A stretch of DNA of 64,000 bases, from assembly GCA_034190875.2 (NCBI GenBank), contig CM067348.1, positions 42,396,760-42,460,759 on the forward strand. Reading direction: 5' to 3'. Shown one piece after another: positions 62,725 through 64,000 of the stretch (its first letter is position 1; each line of letters begins with the position of its first letter). Origin of the DNA: Urechis unicinctus (lineage: Eukaryota > Annelida > Polychaeta > Xenopneusta > Urechidae). The notes under the pieces were generated by a model, which worked only from the letters and a program-made list of their open reading frames with translations, was not told the DNA's origin and made no database searches. A program made the position numbers and the translations under genes.

Positions 62725-64000
62725 GTTGATACAGGAGCTTCCAGTAATGTGGTTCCGCAGAAGATTCTACACCCAGGAAAGAAGATATACGGCGGCAAAG
62801 ACAGCTTAGTAGTATATGGCGGTACCACAGTGAGGCCAGTTGGTCGCACCAAGATCAAAATTGTCAATCCAAAGAATGGAAAGCAATACATCACAGAGTG
62901 CGTGATTATTGAAGATGATGATGCTGTTCCGCTCCTTGGCAATCGAGCATTGCAGGAGATGGAATTGGTGGATATCAAGTATGATAACATTTGCATGAGA
63001 TATGAATATATCTACATTGTAAGTGAGCCACTTACCAAAGAAGATCTGGCGAGAGAGTATGCAGATGTTTTCCAAGGAACTGGTAAACTAGAGGGAAAAT
63101 ACCACATTGAAGTCGACCCAGATATCACTCCCAAGGTACACCCTCCGAGAAAGATGCCTATTGCTACAAAGGAGAAGCTGAAAGCAGAACTAGACAACTT
63201 GATGAAACAAGGCATTATCAAGCAAGTCAGTCAACCTACCCCGTGGGTATCCAGCTTAGTCGTGATTGACCGTCCAGAGAAGTTGAGGATCTGTACAGAC
63301 CTGAGAACACTTGATGAGGCAGTCAAGAGGGAACATTACCCATTACCAACTATTGAGGAAATCTTACCTAAGTTGGGAAAAGCGAAGGTCTTTAGTGTCT
63401 TTGATGCAAAGAATGGGTATTGGCACATAGAGCAGGATGAGGATAGTTCTTTGCTGACTACTTTCCAGACACCATATGGGAGGTATACTTGGCTGAGGCT
63501 TCCGATGGGGATCAAATCCGGAGCAGAGGTCTTCCAGCAACACCAGGACCAGGTGATAGAAGGTCTGAGACAGACACATTGTGTTGCTGACAATATACTC
63601 ATTTGTGGAGTTGGAGACAATCTCGAAGAGGCCATAGAAGACCATGATAAAGTCATGAGGAGCCTGATGGAGAGATGCCGAGAGAAGAATCTGAAGCTTA
63701 ACTCGAAGAAGATCAGACTGAGAATGACTGAAGTACCGTTCATAGGTCACCTAGTAACCAAAGAAGGAGTGAAGGCAGATCCTGGAAAGGTAAAGGCACT
63801 GCTAGAGATGCCTGATCCTACTGATGCAGCTGGAGTGCAGAGAATTCTTGGATTTGTGAACTACCTGGCAAAGTTCATCCCAAACTTGAGTGACCATGTA
63901 GAGTGCCCGAGACAACTAACCCACAAAGAAGTAGAATGGCATTGGGATGATCACCACAAGAAGGCCCTGTAGACCATCAAAGACATCATTGCAAAGGACG
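62725..64000 (+). pseudogene. pol: pol of copy D, partial (protease and RT)
   Basis: Protease VDTGAS, then RT, with the catalytic VADD changed to VADN (GAT to AAT at 63592-63594). The TAG at 63970-63972 matches that of copy C. The remainder is outside the window. Confidence 0.88.

Larger units (their letters stand above)
61414..64000 (+). mobile_element. Compact Ty3/gypsy retrotransposon, partial tandem copy D
   Basis: Repeats copy C from 57014 onward with a constant 4400-bp offset and few substitutions, and runs off the right edge within RNase H. It shares copy C's gag frameshift, the TAA before protease and the TAG after RT. Private changes are a TGA at gag codon 6 (61773) and an RT active-site change at 63592. 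Confidence 0.92.

Overview
This is an intron-rich animal genomic window. Exons average about 120 nt and have GT/AG borders. The repeat content (GATG, TA, CTCA and GGTA microsatellites, an envelope-bearing Ty3/gypsy element, hAT-like non-autonomous transposons, SINE-like cores) suggests a marine invertebrate, possibly a mollusc. The species cannot be fixed from the sequence alone.

Layout. (1) 1-11616: a head-to-tail tandem of one Ty3/gypsy retrotransposon on the minus strand. A complete unit (copy B, LTR to LTR, 3789-11616) carries gag, protease/RT/RNase H/integrase and an F-type envelope gene. It shares its 3' LTR with a second copy (copy A, 1-4403) that runs off the left edge. A GGGAAAC -1 frameshift signal joins gag to pol. 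(2) 11617-15040: intergenic, with one imperfect hairpin. (3) 15041-27935, minus strand: a 16-exon SLC5 sodium/solute symporter gene (SMCT/SMVT-like, about 645 aa) with two hAT-like elements and several microsatellites in its introns. (4) 27936-39968: divergent intergenic region holding a 4.7 kb minisatellite with a 19-bp unit. (5) 39969-53335, plus strand: a 17-exon SLC6 sodium/chloride neurotransmitter-type transporter gene (glycine-transporter-like, about 712 aa) with a far-upstream N-terminal exon and an 18-nt microexon. (6) 55163-56939: a foldback element with about 235-bp inverted termini, nested palindromes and long G and C homopolymers. (7) 57014-64000: a second, unrelated tandem, a compact 4.4 kb plus-strand Ty3/gypsy element with very short LTRs. 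One whole unit (copy C) and the start of another (copy D) share an LTR and the same inactivating lesions.

The two host genes are arranged head to head and both encode plasma-membrane Na+-coupled transporters, but nothing in the sequence shows shared regulation. Everything else is mobile or repetitive. The most notable points are the two LTR-sharing retrotransposon tandems, the frameshift signal, the F-like envelope, the nested foldback element, the higher-order minisatellite and the coiled-coil N-terminus of the SLC6 protein. Many differences between near-identical repeats are homopolymer or short-repeat indels, so part of the apparent gene decay may be consensus error. I did not find a convincing wholly new biological system.
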